Source: Nitrosomonas sp. (lineage in GTDB: Bacteria > Pseudomonadota > Gammaproteobacteria > Burkholderiales > Nitrosomonadaceae). From it: a stretch of DNA of 64,000 nucleotides. The notes under the pieces were generated by a model that was not told the origin of the DNA, did not search any database, and worked only from the letters and a program-made list of their open reading frames with translations. Where the stretch lies: the NCBI GenBank assembly GCA_019745325.1, contig JAIETK010000018.1, positions 16,388 to 80,387 on the forward strand, given 5' to 3'. A program made the position numbers and the translations under genes. Shown one piece after another: positions 18,314 through 26,524 of the stretch (position 1 is its first letter; every line of letters starts with the position of its first letter).

Positions 18314-18909
18314 ATACATTCACTAAGTTTTCTTTCGATTCCAACTATACTGCACCGTCAGTTCACAAGATTCTCTCGGAACTACAATTCTTTCCATCGA
18401 CAGCCAAATGCGTTCAGCAAAATGAAGAAGTCAGAATTAAGTTAATCCGTGCCAGGGATCGGGCAGCATGCCCGCTTTGCGGTCATACCCTTCGCGCCGG
18501 TCGGTGGTACACCCTCTTGATTGTCCAAACAGATCACATGAAAGCTAAATTGCCTAATTTTTGGCTCTTTTGTGGTTTTTGTGGTCAATTTCTACAGGTT
18601 AGAATTACCGCAACAACTGATAGCGCAATTCAGAAGCTCTCTATTTTTATTCAATAAGATATAAACAACAACGGATGATGCAACTCAGATGTTGTTAACA
18701 ATCCACAACTTTAAATAGAAAAACAAGATGCCCCATAGCCGCAAATTGTGGGGCAATTACCCCATAGATATTTAGCGGGGCACTAGTGGGACACTCACAG
18801 ATAAAAAACTAGCAAAAAGCACAATAAGCAGGAATACGAGTAATGAATTAACTATCTGATAAAATTGCTTTAGATTGTTGTGGTTTATTACAAGTGATTG
18901 ATATGAAAA
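18314..18909. other. Non-coding right end of the integrative element
   Basis: No convincing gene. A broken open frame around 18410-18655 encodes RDRAACPLCGHTLRAGRW followed by CGFCG, suggesting a decayed zinc-binding protein. The tandem CTTTTGTGG/TTTTTGTGG repeat is at 18567-18584. From 18729 to 18795 there are five copies of the TGGGGCA-type motif (TGCCCCA 18729-18735, TGGGGCA 18749-18755, ACCCCA 18759-18764, CGGGGCACT 18776-18784, GTGGGACACT 18786-18795), mirroring those near attL. Confidence 0.5.
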
Positions 18910-18956
18910 GATTTGTAATCAGAAGGTCCCGAGTTCGATTCTTGGTGTCGGCACCA
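18910..18956 (+). repeat. attR: 47-bp copy of the tRNA-Thr 3' end
   Basis: Exact copy of 10368-10414; lacks the 5' half of the tRNA, so it is not a functional tRNA gene. Marks the right end of the element. Confidence 0.93.
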
Positions 18957-20047
18957 AATAATTCAATGTGTTGCGCAAAGCTATTAGAGGCAGTTTAAGA
19001 TCTGAGTCACCATTAAGTCACTGCGGTGAATAGAAATAGGTATTAGGTGAAAGTGTTTTTGTAAATACTTTATCGTGAGTTATCCGCAAGAATCGCTAGT
19101 GTTCTTTACAATATTTGGGAAAATTCTAGTATGCATAAACCCACTCGCTTGATCTTATTAACACGCCAGGATAACGGTGGCTCTATCAAACCTGGATTTG
19201 GAAGTTAATACAGTTGGCGAAACGGCTTAGAGTGAGCCGATACAACGTTTGTGTTTTAATGAAACGTGCATTACACAGGGAATTTATTCCCCGTAACGTA
19301 CCAACCAGCGATTTAAGGTGCTTCAAAGCGGCCTGAAAAGCTTAGCCAAAGTTGAGCAATCCTTTCAGGAGTGCTTATAAAACAAGGCGCAGCGATATTA
19401 CGATTCTTACTCAGGCGAGCTCGTTCTATACCAAGCGGTTCCCTTAGTTGTTAAGACAAACAGCGAGAGAGCCCCACGAATACAAGTTTGTCGTCATCGA
19501 TAATCGCTCAAGGTAGTTATAGCCTAGATTCTGATGGATAGCACACCCAATACAGCGCCGCACACTTATTCATAGAAACGATTATTGACCCATGTCGTTA
19601 TCTAAGTCTATTCGATAACTGCAACGAAGATAAAGAGACCCAACTATATTTTCATCAAAGCTTGCAGGCTTCACGGTAGCAGCCAGAAGCATATCCCTCA
19701 ATTACCCTAAGAATAACAGTAAAGTCGAACGGGTCACTCGTACTCTCATGGATATATGGCGCAACAAATAAGTTGTAAAGAAAGTGTTGACATCCGAACT
19801 CAACTTTTCGGTTTCATCAACTTCTAGAATACTGTCAAATTCTCATGAGAGTTTGAGAAATAACACTCTCTTTAAATTACTCATTGCTGCTTCAATCAAT
19901 TTATCCGCAGACAATCTCGAGATTTCTTATAAATAATCTTCTTGACATTGTAGCTCTAGCGATATCAAAGTATCATGTGATAACTATAAGTTACTGTTCT
20001 AAGTGCAGAGTGATTTAGTTTGATTCCTACCTGAAAAGGAAAGCATT
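18957..20047. other. Gene-poor, apparently degenerate stretch upstream of the eCIS
   Basis: About 1.1 kb with no open frame of useful length on either strand; stop codons are dense in all frames and short peptides cannot be joined into a known protein. Near the end there is a near-perfect palindrome around CTCATGAG (19836-19855) and TTGACA at 19942-19947, which could be part of the eCIS promoter although no good -10 is spaced 17 bases from it. Likely remains of an older insertion at the tRNA-Thr site. Confidence 0.5.
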
Positions 20048-22309
20048 ATGCTGCAAGTGAATCAATCCAATTCAGACGTTTGTGACGATGATCAAATCAA
20101 GTCTCATGAAACGCATTGGAAAGCAGATGAATCAATGTCCGAGGAAAATGGCCGGAGCGAGTTCTCTTCATTGAAAAATGAGAACCGGGAACCGACTCAT
20201 GCACACGAAGAAGTGAGTGAATATGAAGAAAGTTATACCGGCCTTCTTTTCATGCTCCATAACTTGGATCAACGGCTTGCTGCAGCGATTTCAGTTGCTG
20301 AAGGTATGTTTGCCGCGAGGGCGGCAGGTGATCTTTATCGTGGCCTAGCAATTTCTCCGGCAGATGTCGCTGCTGCTCTAAGTAAAACCCCAGGGCAGCC
20401 TTTATTGCCCATCAGCGCACAAATTCAAACTCTCGTAGCGATACCCGATTCACTCAGCTTGCAACGCCTGCTATGGTTACAGCGGGTTTATGGATTAACC
20501 GATCTGGAGCTCGATATCATCATCATCGCCTTAGCGCCAGAAATAGACCTGCGTTACGAGCGGCTGTATGCCTACCTGCACGACGATGTCACCCGCCGTC
20601 GGCCGAGCGTGGATCTCGCGCTCAATGTCCTATGCGCTTCCGGAGCGGATAAGCTGCAACAGCGCAAACGATTCGCGCCGGATGCACCGCTACTTCGTCA
20701 TCGGCTGATTACGCTTTACTCAGATCCGCATCATCCGTACTCGCCATTGCTTGCGAGGCATTATCGACTTGATGAGCAAATTATCAGACTCTTGCTGGTG
20801 GATGATGGCCTTGATTCACGCCTTGAATCCTTTTGCAAAATGCTGGCAGGTGAACTCGGGCAAGATGCACCACCGTTAAGCGAGGCGGCAAGACAGCGTA
20901 TCGCGCATGCCAGCGGAAGGTCCAGCGAAAGAGCCATACGGCTATACCTGCATGGCCCAGCAGAGTGTGGCCAACTCGAGGCAAGCAAACTGCTGGCACA
21001 ACATCTTGAAAAGAACGTCTTGCTTGCAGACCTGCGCCAACTCACGGGATTGCCTGCTGCTGAATTACAGAGTGCCTTGGCTACCCTTGCACGCGAAGCC
21101 TGGTTCAGGGGCGCTGTGTTGCACGTACGTGGTGTCGATCAGGAACCCGCCATTCGACTGGATGCACTGTGGCAAGCCTTGAAAGAAATGCCGGTTGATG
21201 TGGTGATTGAAGGACAGGGAACATGGGTGCCCTCGGCAAACAAACCTACGGGGTTTGCAATCATCAACTTCACCTATCCGGATACCACCCATCGCAATCA
21301 ATGGTGGGGGCAGTGCCTTGCAAATACAGGCCTTAATCTTGATGGTGAAAACCTTACTCTGCTGGCACAGCGTTACCGCATGACCTATTCGCAAATTCAA
21401 GATGCAGCGGCTGTCGCGGCAGCATCAGTTTGCATAAATGAACAGAATCAAACTGCGCAAGAGATGGTGCAGTGCATTTTTGCCGCTGCGCGCGCCCAGT
21501 GTGGGCATGATCTCGCACTGCTTGCCACCAAGGTGGAGCCACGCGCCACCTGGGATGATCTCGTATTACCGGACGATGCTACCGAACAACTGCGCGAATT
21601 GTGCAACCGCTTCATCTACCGAGACAAAGTGCTTTACGAATGGGGTTTTGCCAAAAAGCTTTCTTATGGTCTTGGTATCAACGCACTATTTTCGGGTGGG
21701 CCCGGCACGGGCAAAACCATGGCAGCGGAAGTTATCGCCAATGCATTGGGGCTGGATTTATACAAAATCGATCTTGCACAAGTGGTCAGTAAATACATCG
21801 GTGAAACAGAAAAAAACCTCGACAAAGTCTTCACTGCGGCGGCAAATGCCAATGCCATCCTGTTTTTTGATGAAGCAGATGCTTTGTTTGGAAAACGAAC
21901 AGAAGTGAAAGATTCGCATGACCGTTATGCAAATCTCGAAATCAGCTACTTGTTGCAAAAAATGGAGCAGTACGAGGGTATTGCGATTCTGGCGACGAAT
22001 CTGAGCGACAACCTCGACAAAGCGTTTACGAGGCGGCTGGCATTCAGTATTCACTTTCCGTTTCCGGACGAGGCGAGTCGGCTGAAAATGTGGTTTAAAG
22101 TATGGCCAAAAGATATCTTTGTTGGTGAGTTGGTAGATAGAGAATTATTTGCTCGTGAATTGAAATTAACCGGTGGGAACTTCAAGAATGTTGCCCTATC
22201 AGCAGCATTTCTATCCGCGAGCGATGAACAGATTCTCGCTAGGGAACATATCCAGCGGGCGGCGCAGCGGGAATTTCAGAAACTAGGGAAGATGCTTACT
22301 TTGAAATAA
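20048..22309 (+). CDS. eCIS AAA+ ATPase (Afp15-like)
   Basis: 753 residues. The C-terminal third is a single AAA+ module: Walker A GGPGTGKT (residues 550-557), Walker B region ANAILFFDEADALFGKRTEV, sensor LATNLSDNLDKAFTRRL. The N-terminal 500 residues are helical and include an inactive-looking ATPase-like half (IRLYLHGPAECGQLEASKLL). This architecture (degenerate plus active domain) is that of the ATPase found in nearly all extracellular contractile injection systems, needed for particle assembly or cargo loading. AAAGGAAAG precedes the ATG. It is the first gene of the locus; 26 bases separate it from the putative effector. Confidence 0.9.
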   Translation: MLQVNQSNSDVCDDDQIKSHETHWKADESMSEENGRSEFSSLKNENREPTHAHEEVSEYEESYTGLLFMLHNLDQRLAAAISVAEGMFAARAAGDLYRGLAISPADVAAALSKTPGQPLLPISAQIQTLVAIPDSLSLQRLLWLQRVYGLTDLELDIIIIALAPEIDLRYERLYAYLHDDVTRRRPSVDLALNVLCASGADKLQQRKRFAPDAPLLRHRLITLYSDPHHPYSPLLARHYRLDEQIIRLLLVDDGLDSRLESFCKMLAGELGQDAPPLSEAARQRIAHASGRSSERAIRLYLHGPAECGQLEASKLLAQHLEKNVLLADLRQLTGLPAAELQSALATLAREAWFRGAVLHVRGVDQEPAIRLDALWQALKEMPVDVVIEGQGTWVPSANKPTGFAIINFTYPDTTHRNQWWGQCLANTGLNLDGENLTLLAQRYRMTYSQIQDAAAVAAASVCINEQNQTAQEMVQCIFAAARAQCGHDLALLATKVEPRATWDDLVLPDDATEQLRELCNRFIYRDKVLYEWGFAKKLSYGLGINALFSGGPGTGKTMAAEVIANALGLDLYKIDLAQVVSKYIGETEKNLDKVFTAAANANAILFFDEADALFGKRTEVKDSHDRYANLEISYLLQKMEQYEGIAILATNLSDNLDKAFTRRLAFSIHFPFPDEASRLKMWFKVWPKDIFVGELVDRELFARELKLTGGNFKNVALSAAFLSASDEQILAREHIQRAAQREFQKLGKMLTLK

Positions 22310-22335
22310 TACTGGCTCATGTAAAGAGAAGATTG

Positions 22336-25300
22336 ATGGGAGATTTTTCTGATAAGACTAAAGCATCGAGTCCTGTTGTACCTATGATAACAGGACAGGT
22401 CGCATTGCAAGGGGAGGGCACGACTTCATCTTTCCAAAGTTTCTTTAATACAACGACAAATAGTCGGCGAAACTTTGACTTATATGGTGGTTCGGGCCCT
22501 GTATGCAATGCATGTCATCCAATACCAACACAAGAACAGATTGAGGAACAAAAAAAGTTACACATAATAGAAATTGTAAGGCGCTCTGCACTAGGGTTAA
22601 TGGAAAAGTACCGTGATCATGTTGCGAAAGCTTATGATCGGGATATGAAAAATGATGATGCAATAAGTGAGGTTGTTAAGGTCTCAATTGCCATTGAGAA
22701 ACTCAATGATGTAGATCGTCAGATCGAAAAATACCAGAGTGAATTTAATCGATTATCGCATGGAAAATTTGAAGCAGATAAGGATTGGTTCGATACGCTA
22801 GTGAACTCTAGCGCACCATTGTCCGATAATAAGACTTTGTCTTGCACTAGTTCGATGGTTTGTGATAACGATGAATGGCACTATCGCAACGCCCAAAAAT
22901 TAAGGAGTGAGTTAGAAGATCCAAGTATGCACAATTTTATCAACCAAAATGGTTGGTTATATCAACAAATATCTAAAGAATACGCAAATTGGCGTTTTAA
23001 TCAAAGAGTCGAGTTGTCGGAAAATATACGTGTGTTGTATAGCATGCACCCTCTTTTTGGCATTACCCCGCCAAGCCTCATTTCGCGTGTTGGCACTGCC
23101 CCAGCTGGAACTACGATTGGACCTGCTTACCATATTAACGAACGATACAAAACGCTGCTGAGTAATATTGATGATGTCATTGAAAAAATTCGATCTGACG
23201 ACATTGATCCCTTGACAATACCAGATGCAGTAAAGTTAGCGCAAAGTCGATTAGATGAAAAAAGTGTGCAGTATCTCAAGAATCTGTTGGATGAGCGTGA
23301 GAAAAATGAAGTATTAAAGACAGCGGGAGTTGCTTTTGGAATGGGTTTTTTAGGCCCATTTGGAATGTTGGGTGAAGGTAGTCTTTTTGCAATGGCAAAT
23401 GTTACTGCTGATGTCGCAGGCGGTTTAATGTTTCTAAGTGACGCAGAAGAGCATTTCGATAGGCTAGCAATAGCAGGTGCTTCAGGGTCTCCAGATCGTT
23501 CGTTATTGGGTGTGCCGGCATTAAGCGGTAGTGATGGGATTCAACTTGTGGTCGATGGGATACTGACAATTGTCGGTTTGGTTGGGGTAGCAACAGTCAT
23601 TAAAGGGAAGCCAAAACTTAACTCGGGAAGCGGCAGTGTACCTGCCAGGCCTGGCGCTACTAGAGGGTATTCGGATGTCGCAACTAGCGGCTTTCAGGAT
23701 TATGCGGTTAGACCCACCAATCCAGGTGCTACTGGAGGGAATTCGGCTGTCGTAACGCGACCGCCTGCAGGTACACGTGTGCAAGTTAACGGCAAGGCGA
23801 CTGCAGTTCCTCAGGATGTCCCTCCTGGTACGCCTCCCGCGTGGATGTTGGAGGACATCAAGCGTGGGGGTACGCAACCTTTGGGCGCACCGGCTCTACG
23901 CGCGGAAATGCAAGCACCGCCGGGCGCGAGGGAGCCGAACGTATCTAGCCGCCCCAAGATGGAGACGGCACCCAGAACGCCTGCGGAATCCGAGAAAACT
24001 CTACTTGCGGGAGGACGCGAGCAAATGGGGTCAGCCCCCAGTGATGCAAGCGGGGAAATGGGGTCTGACCCCATTAACGCAGACCCCATTAACGCATCAG
24101 TGAAGAAAGCAGCTGAAGGTGAAGGACAGAACTTTGCAAGCTCAGGCAAGAGCAGCGCACCTATCGCGAACGAAGTTAAGTCCTCCGCTGCAGAGCAAGC
24201 GGGAAGCGTGGCCGGCGAAATGGCACCGGAGAGTAGCGTTGTCACTGGTGATAAAGGGTCGCCCATTGCCGAATCAACGGCCCCATCGAAATTTATACCT
24301 AAAAATCAAGATATAGAAATCAGTAACCTAAATTTACAACGCAAGAAACTTTCAAAAGAAATAGAAGACCTTAAAAGCAAGATAGTAAAGACTACAAGCA
24401 AGGATGGAATCATCTCAGCGGAAGTTGCAGATAAGCGTGATAAGTATTCAAACTATATAGCAGAGAAGATGAAAGCAATCCGTAAAATCGACCAGGAAGT
24501 CAAAAAATTAGAACGGATAAAAGATTTGTTTCCGGCATTAGAAACTGAAACTGCTCATGATGTTGCTACACGATGGTTTAAACAGCTCCCCGACGAACCG
24601 CTTGGGGAATACGCAGCCAGGGTGAAATCAAGTGATTCGGCAATCATGGAGCAGAATATTCCTTATGAACAGAAGAATGCGTTGATCGATCTGCACGACG
24701 CAAAACTAAAAGAGATTGATGGTCGACTAGAAGCCCTAAATGGGGCAAAAAAAGACAGGGATGCAAAACTTGTAGCGTTTGAAAAGGTAAAGGCATCGCG
24801 CAAGGCAAAATCAGCAGAATATCAGCTCGCAGAAACTGAACACATCAACGCACAGCGTAAAGTAGAGGAATTAGATTTTGGGAAAGCCAAAACAGAATAC
24901 CCCCGGCGCGACATTGGCGGATTCGGTGAAGATCGAGTATCACAACTAATGAAATCACAAATGGGAAATCCAGAGGAGCTAAATTCGCTTTCTCAAGGTC
25001 AGTGGTATTCAAGAAGAGAAGGGAAAGAGAATCAACTATTTCAAGCGCGCTTCAAAACTATTGAGGAAGAGTTGAACTTGCAGTATGACGGCAGGAAGGG
25101 TTTGGATCATGTGTTGCGTGTGCGCGGCGAAGAAATGCAAGCCGATTTACCGAAGTTAGAGAAAGAGTATCTTTGGAATATTGAAACGAAGACTTCTGGG
25201 GCTGAGAAGAGCGGTGGTTATTCGGACGCGCAGCGTCAAACCAAAGCTTATTTTATCGATAGGTTGATGGTGGCCAATGTTAATGGCATTGATGATGCCT

Positions 25301-25551
25301 CTAAAGTTAGAAAAATTATCGAAAGTGATGAGTTTGGTGGGGTATTTTTTGCTAAGTCGGAAATAAAGAATGTAACTGCTACATCGGCGGGCAAGTTGGA
25401 TCTAAAACGTGCAAGTGAAGCTGGCGGATTAGCTAAACGTGGCGGATCGGTTGATTACTTGTCTCCTGAGGAATGTCGAAAGATGGTAATTGAATGGTTA
25501 AAAGATAACTCTCCAAACCGTATTGTATTCAAAACGAAACATGGACTTTAG
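22336..25551 (+). CDS. Putative eCIS effector with C-terminal PD-(D/E)xK nuclease-like domain
   Basis: 1,071 residues from ATG 22336 (AAAGAGAAG upstream). Order: an N-terminal helical part (about 1-330) with CNACHP near residue 55; two hydrophobic segments (about 335-370 and 400-430) that could cross or coat membranes; a low-complexity Pro/Gly/Ala linker (about 435-650); a coiled coil (about 655-850); and a C-terminal domain from about 855 with the restriction-endonuclease pattern: GGFGED (861-866), GLDHV (D924), NIETKT (E950-x-K952) and a following QRQTKAYFIDRL helix. This is the D...ExK core of Tox-REase-type toxins. Position directly after the eCIS ATPase suggests it is the injected cargo; nuclease activity and cargo status are inferred. 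It might alternatively double as the tape measure, which is otherwise missing. No immunity gene is evident. Confidence 0.7.
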   Translation: MGDFSDKTKASSPVVPMITGQVALQGEGTTSSFQSFFNTTTNSRRNFDLYGGSGPVCNACHPIPTQEQIEEQKKLHIIEIVRRSALGLMEKYRDHVAKAYDRDMKNDDAISEVVKVSIAIEKLNDVDRQIEKYQSEFNRLSHGKFEADKDWFDTLVNSSAPLSDNKTLSCTSSMVCDNDEWHYRNAQKLRSELEDPSMHNFINQNGWLYQQISKEYANWRFNQRVELSENIRVLYSMHPLFGITPPSLISRVGTAPAGTTIGPAYHINERYKTLLSNIDDVIEKIRSDDIDPLTIPDAVKLAQSRLDEKSVQYLKNLLDEREKNEVLKTAGVAFGMGFLGPFGMLGEGSLFAMANVTADVAGGLMFLSDAEEHFDRLAIAGASGSPDRSLLGVPALSGSDGIQLVVDGILTIVGLVGVATVIKGKPKLNSGSGSVPARPGATRGYSDVATSGFQDYAVRPTNPGATGGNSAVVTRPPAGTRVQVNGKATAVPQDVPPGTPPAWMLEDIKRGGTQPLGAPALRAEMQAPPGAREPNVSSRPKMETAPRTPAESEKTLLAGGREQMGSAPSDASGEMGSDPINADPINASVKKAAEGEGQNFASSGKSSAPIANEVKSSAAEQAGSVAGEMAPESSVVTGDKGSPIAESTAPSKFIPKNQDIEISNLNLQRKKLSKEIEDLKSKIVKTTSKDGIISAEVADKRDKYSNYIAEKMKAIRKIDQEVKKLERIKDLFPALETETAHDVATRWFKQLPDEPLGEYAARVKSSDSAIMEQNIPYEQKNALIDLHDAKLKEIDGRLEALNGAKKDRDAKLVAFEKVKASRKAKSAEYQLAETEHINAQRKVEELDFGKAKTEYPRRDIGGFGEDRVSQLMKSQMGNPEELNSLSQGQWYSRREGKENQLFQARFKTIEEELNLQYDGRKGLDHVLRVRGEEMQADLPKLEKEYLWNIETKTSGAEKSGGYSDAQRQTKAYFIDRLMVANVNGIDDASKVRKIIESDEFGGVFFAKSEIKNVTATSAGKLDLKRASEAGGLAKRGGSVDYLSPEECRKMVIEWLKDNSPNRIVFKTKHGL
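24057..24075. repeat. REP-like palindrome inside the effector gene
   Basis: AATGGGGTC-T-GACCCCATT is a perfect inverted repeat; partial copies lie at 24024-24038 and 24081-24090 (GACCCCATTAACGCA occurs twice in tandem). In frame it encodes MGSDPINADPINA in the linker. GGGGTCTGACCCC-type palindromes are common intergenic REP-like units in proteobacteria. Confidence 0.6.
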
Positions 25552-25619
25552 TGATGTACGTCTGTGTGACTATCGAGACTTAGTTAACAAATTGGGGCAC
25601 ACTATCACGTAGGTATTTA

Positions 25620-26501
25620 ATGATGTTTCATTACCTAGACAACACATTATTAGCATTACTTGATGCAGCTCCGTCGACAGGATCGGTTGATCTAATACGA
25701 GCTTCTGAAAAAAGTTTTGAAACACCTGAAAAAGGAAATACACCGGATCAAGCTGAAACGACTATCAACCTTTTTTTATACGAAGTCAAAGAAAACCGAG
25801 AACTTCGCCAAACCGCACCAAACAAAGTTTCAAGCAATGGACAAGCTGGAAACCGCCGCGCACCGTTACGGGTGGATTGTGCTTATATGGTAACGGCGTG
25901 GTCCAAGAAAACCGGAGAGAATGGGGTGCTTGAGTCCCATAATTTGCTCGGTCAAGCTTTCTACTGGCTTTCGCGTTTTCCCGAAATACCGGAACAATAC
26001 TTAACCGATGCTGGCATGACAGGACAGTTGTTTGATGCTCCCACCATGGTTGCGCAAATGGATGGTGCAAAAAGCGCGGGGGAATTTTGGAGCGCGTTGG
26101 GCATTCCGCCGCGTCCTTACTTTAATTTGATCGTGACTATTTGCATGGATCTGGATCAACAAATTGAGTCTCCCATTGTTACAACGATAACAAGCCGTTA
26201 TCTTCAAACCGGTGAGCCGTCGAGTGCAGAAGAGCTCTTATTGATTGGTGGTACCGTAAGGGATAAAGATCTCAATCCTATACCCGATGCCTGGGTTCGA
26301 TTTGAACCTTCTACAATTAATCCATCGCAAGTATCGGAAATAAAGATTACCGATCAAAACGGGCGGTTTATTTTTAGCCGTGCGGTGCGCGGTTCTGGTT
26401 TTACCTTACAAGCACGGGCAAGTGGTTACCCCGAGACACTCGAACGAAGCTTCGATGTTGTGCCTTCTGCTTCTGGTGATTACGATTTGCAGTTTCCATA
26501 G
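25620..26501 (+). CDS. eCIS cap/terminator protein (DUF4255, Pvc16-like) with regulatory-like C-terminal domain
   Basis: 293 residues. Residues 1-190 match DUF4255, the Pvc16/Afp16 family that caps the distal tube end and terminates its growth (ETTINLFLYEVKENRELRQT, PLRVDCAYMVTAWSKKTGEN, LLGQAFYWLSRFPEIPEQYL). From about residue 205 there is a carboxypeptidase-regulatory-like beta-sandwich (GGTVRDKDLNPIPDAWVRFE, ITDQNGRFIFSRAV), an addition seen in some members. First gene of the compact structural operon; sheath follows after 23 bases. Confidence 0.88.
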   Translation: MMFHYLDNTLLALLDAAPSTGSVDLIRASEKSFETPEKGNTPDQAETTINLFLYEVKENRELRQTAPNKVSSNGQAGNRRAPLRVDCAYMVTAWSKKTGENGVLESHNLLGQAFYWLSRFPEIPEQYLTDAGMTGQLFDAPTMVAQMDGAKSAGEFWSALGIPPRPYFNLIVTICMDLDQQIESPIVTTITSRYLQTGEPSSAEELLLIGGTVRDKDLNPIPDAWVRFEPSTINPSQVSEIKITDQNGRFIFSRAVRGSGFTLQARASGYPETLERSFDVVPSASGDYDLQFP

Positions 26502-26524
26502 ATCAATTATTGAGGAGAACAAAT

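Larger units (their letters stand above)
10368..18956. mobile_element. Integrative element inserted in tRNA-Thr
   Basis: About 8.6 kb between two exact 47-base copies of the tRNA-Thr 3' end. It contains a tyrosine integrase next to the intact tRNA, a small HTH/DNA-binding gene, a CHC2 zinc-finger gene and a Toprim/DUF3987 gene (a replication-type module common in satellite-like islands), an HTH gene, and a minus-strand block with an attC site. No capsid, conjugation or relaxase gene was recognised, so mobility probably depends on a helper. Confidence 0.9.

Noticed and set aside
18910-18956. A second tRNA-Thr gene
   Set aside because: Only the 3' half is present; acceptor 5' strand and D-arm are missing, so it is an attachment-site copy.
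19740-19900. rRNA-like fragment in the gene desert
   Set aside because: A few words such as AAGTCGAACGGG recall 16S rRNA, but neighbouring bases do not fit any rRNA segment.
23777-24316. Long open frames in other frames within the effector gene linker
   Set aside because: They arise from the GC-rich, repetitive linker; none has a ribosome site or recognisable domain.
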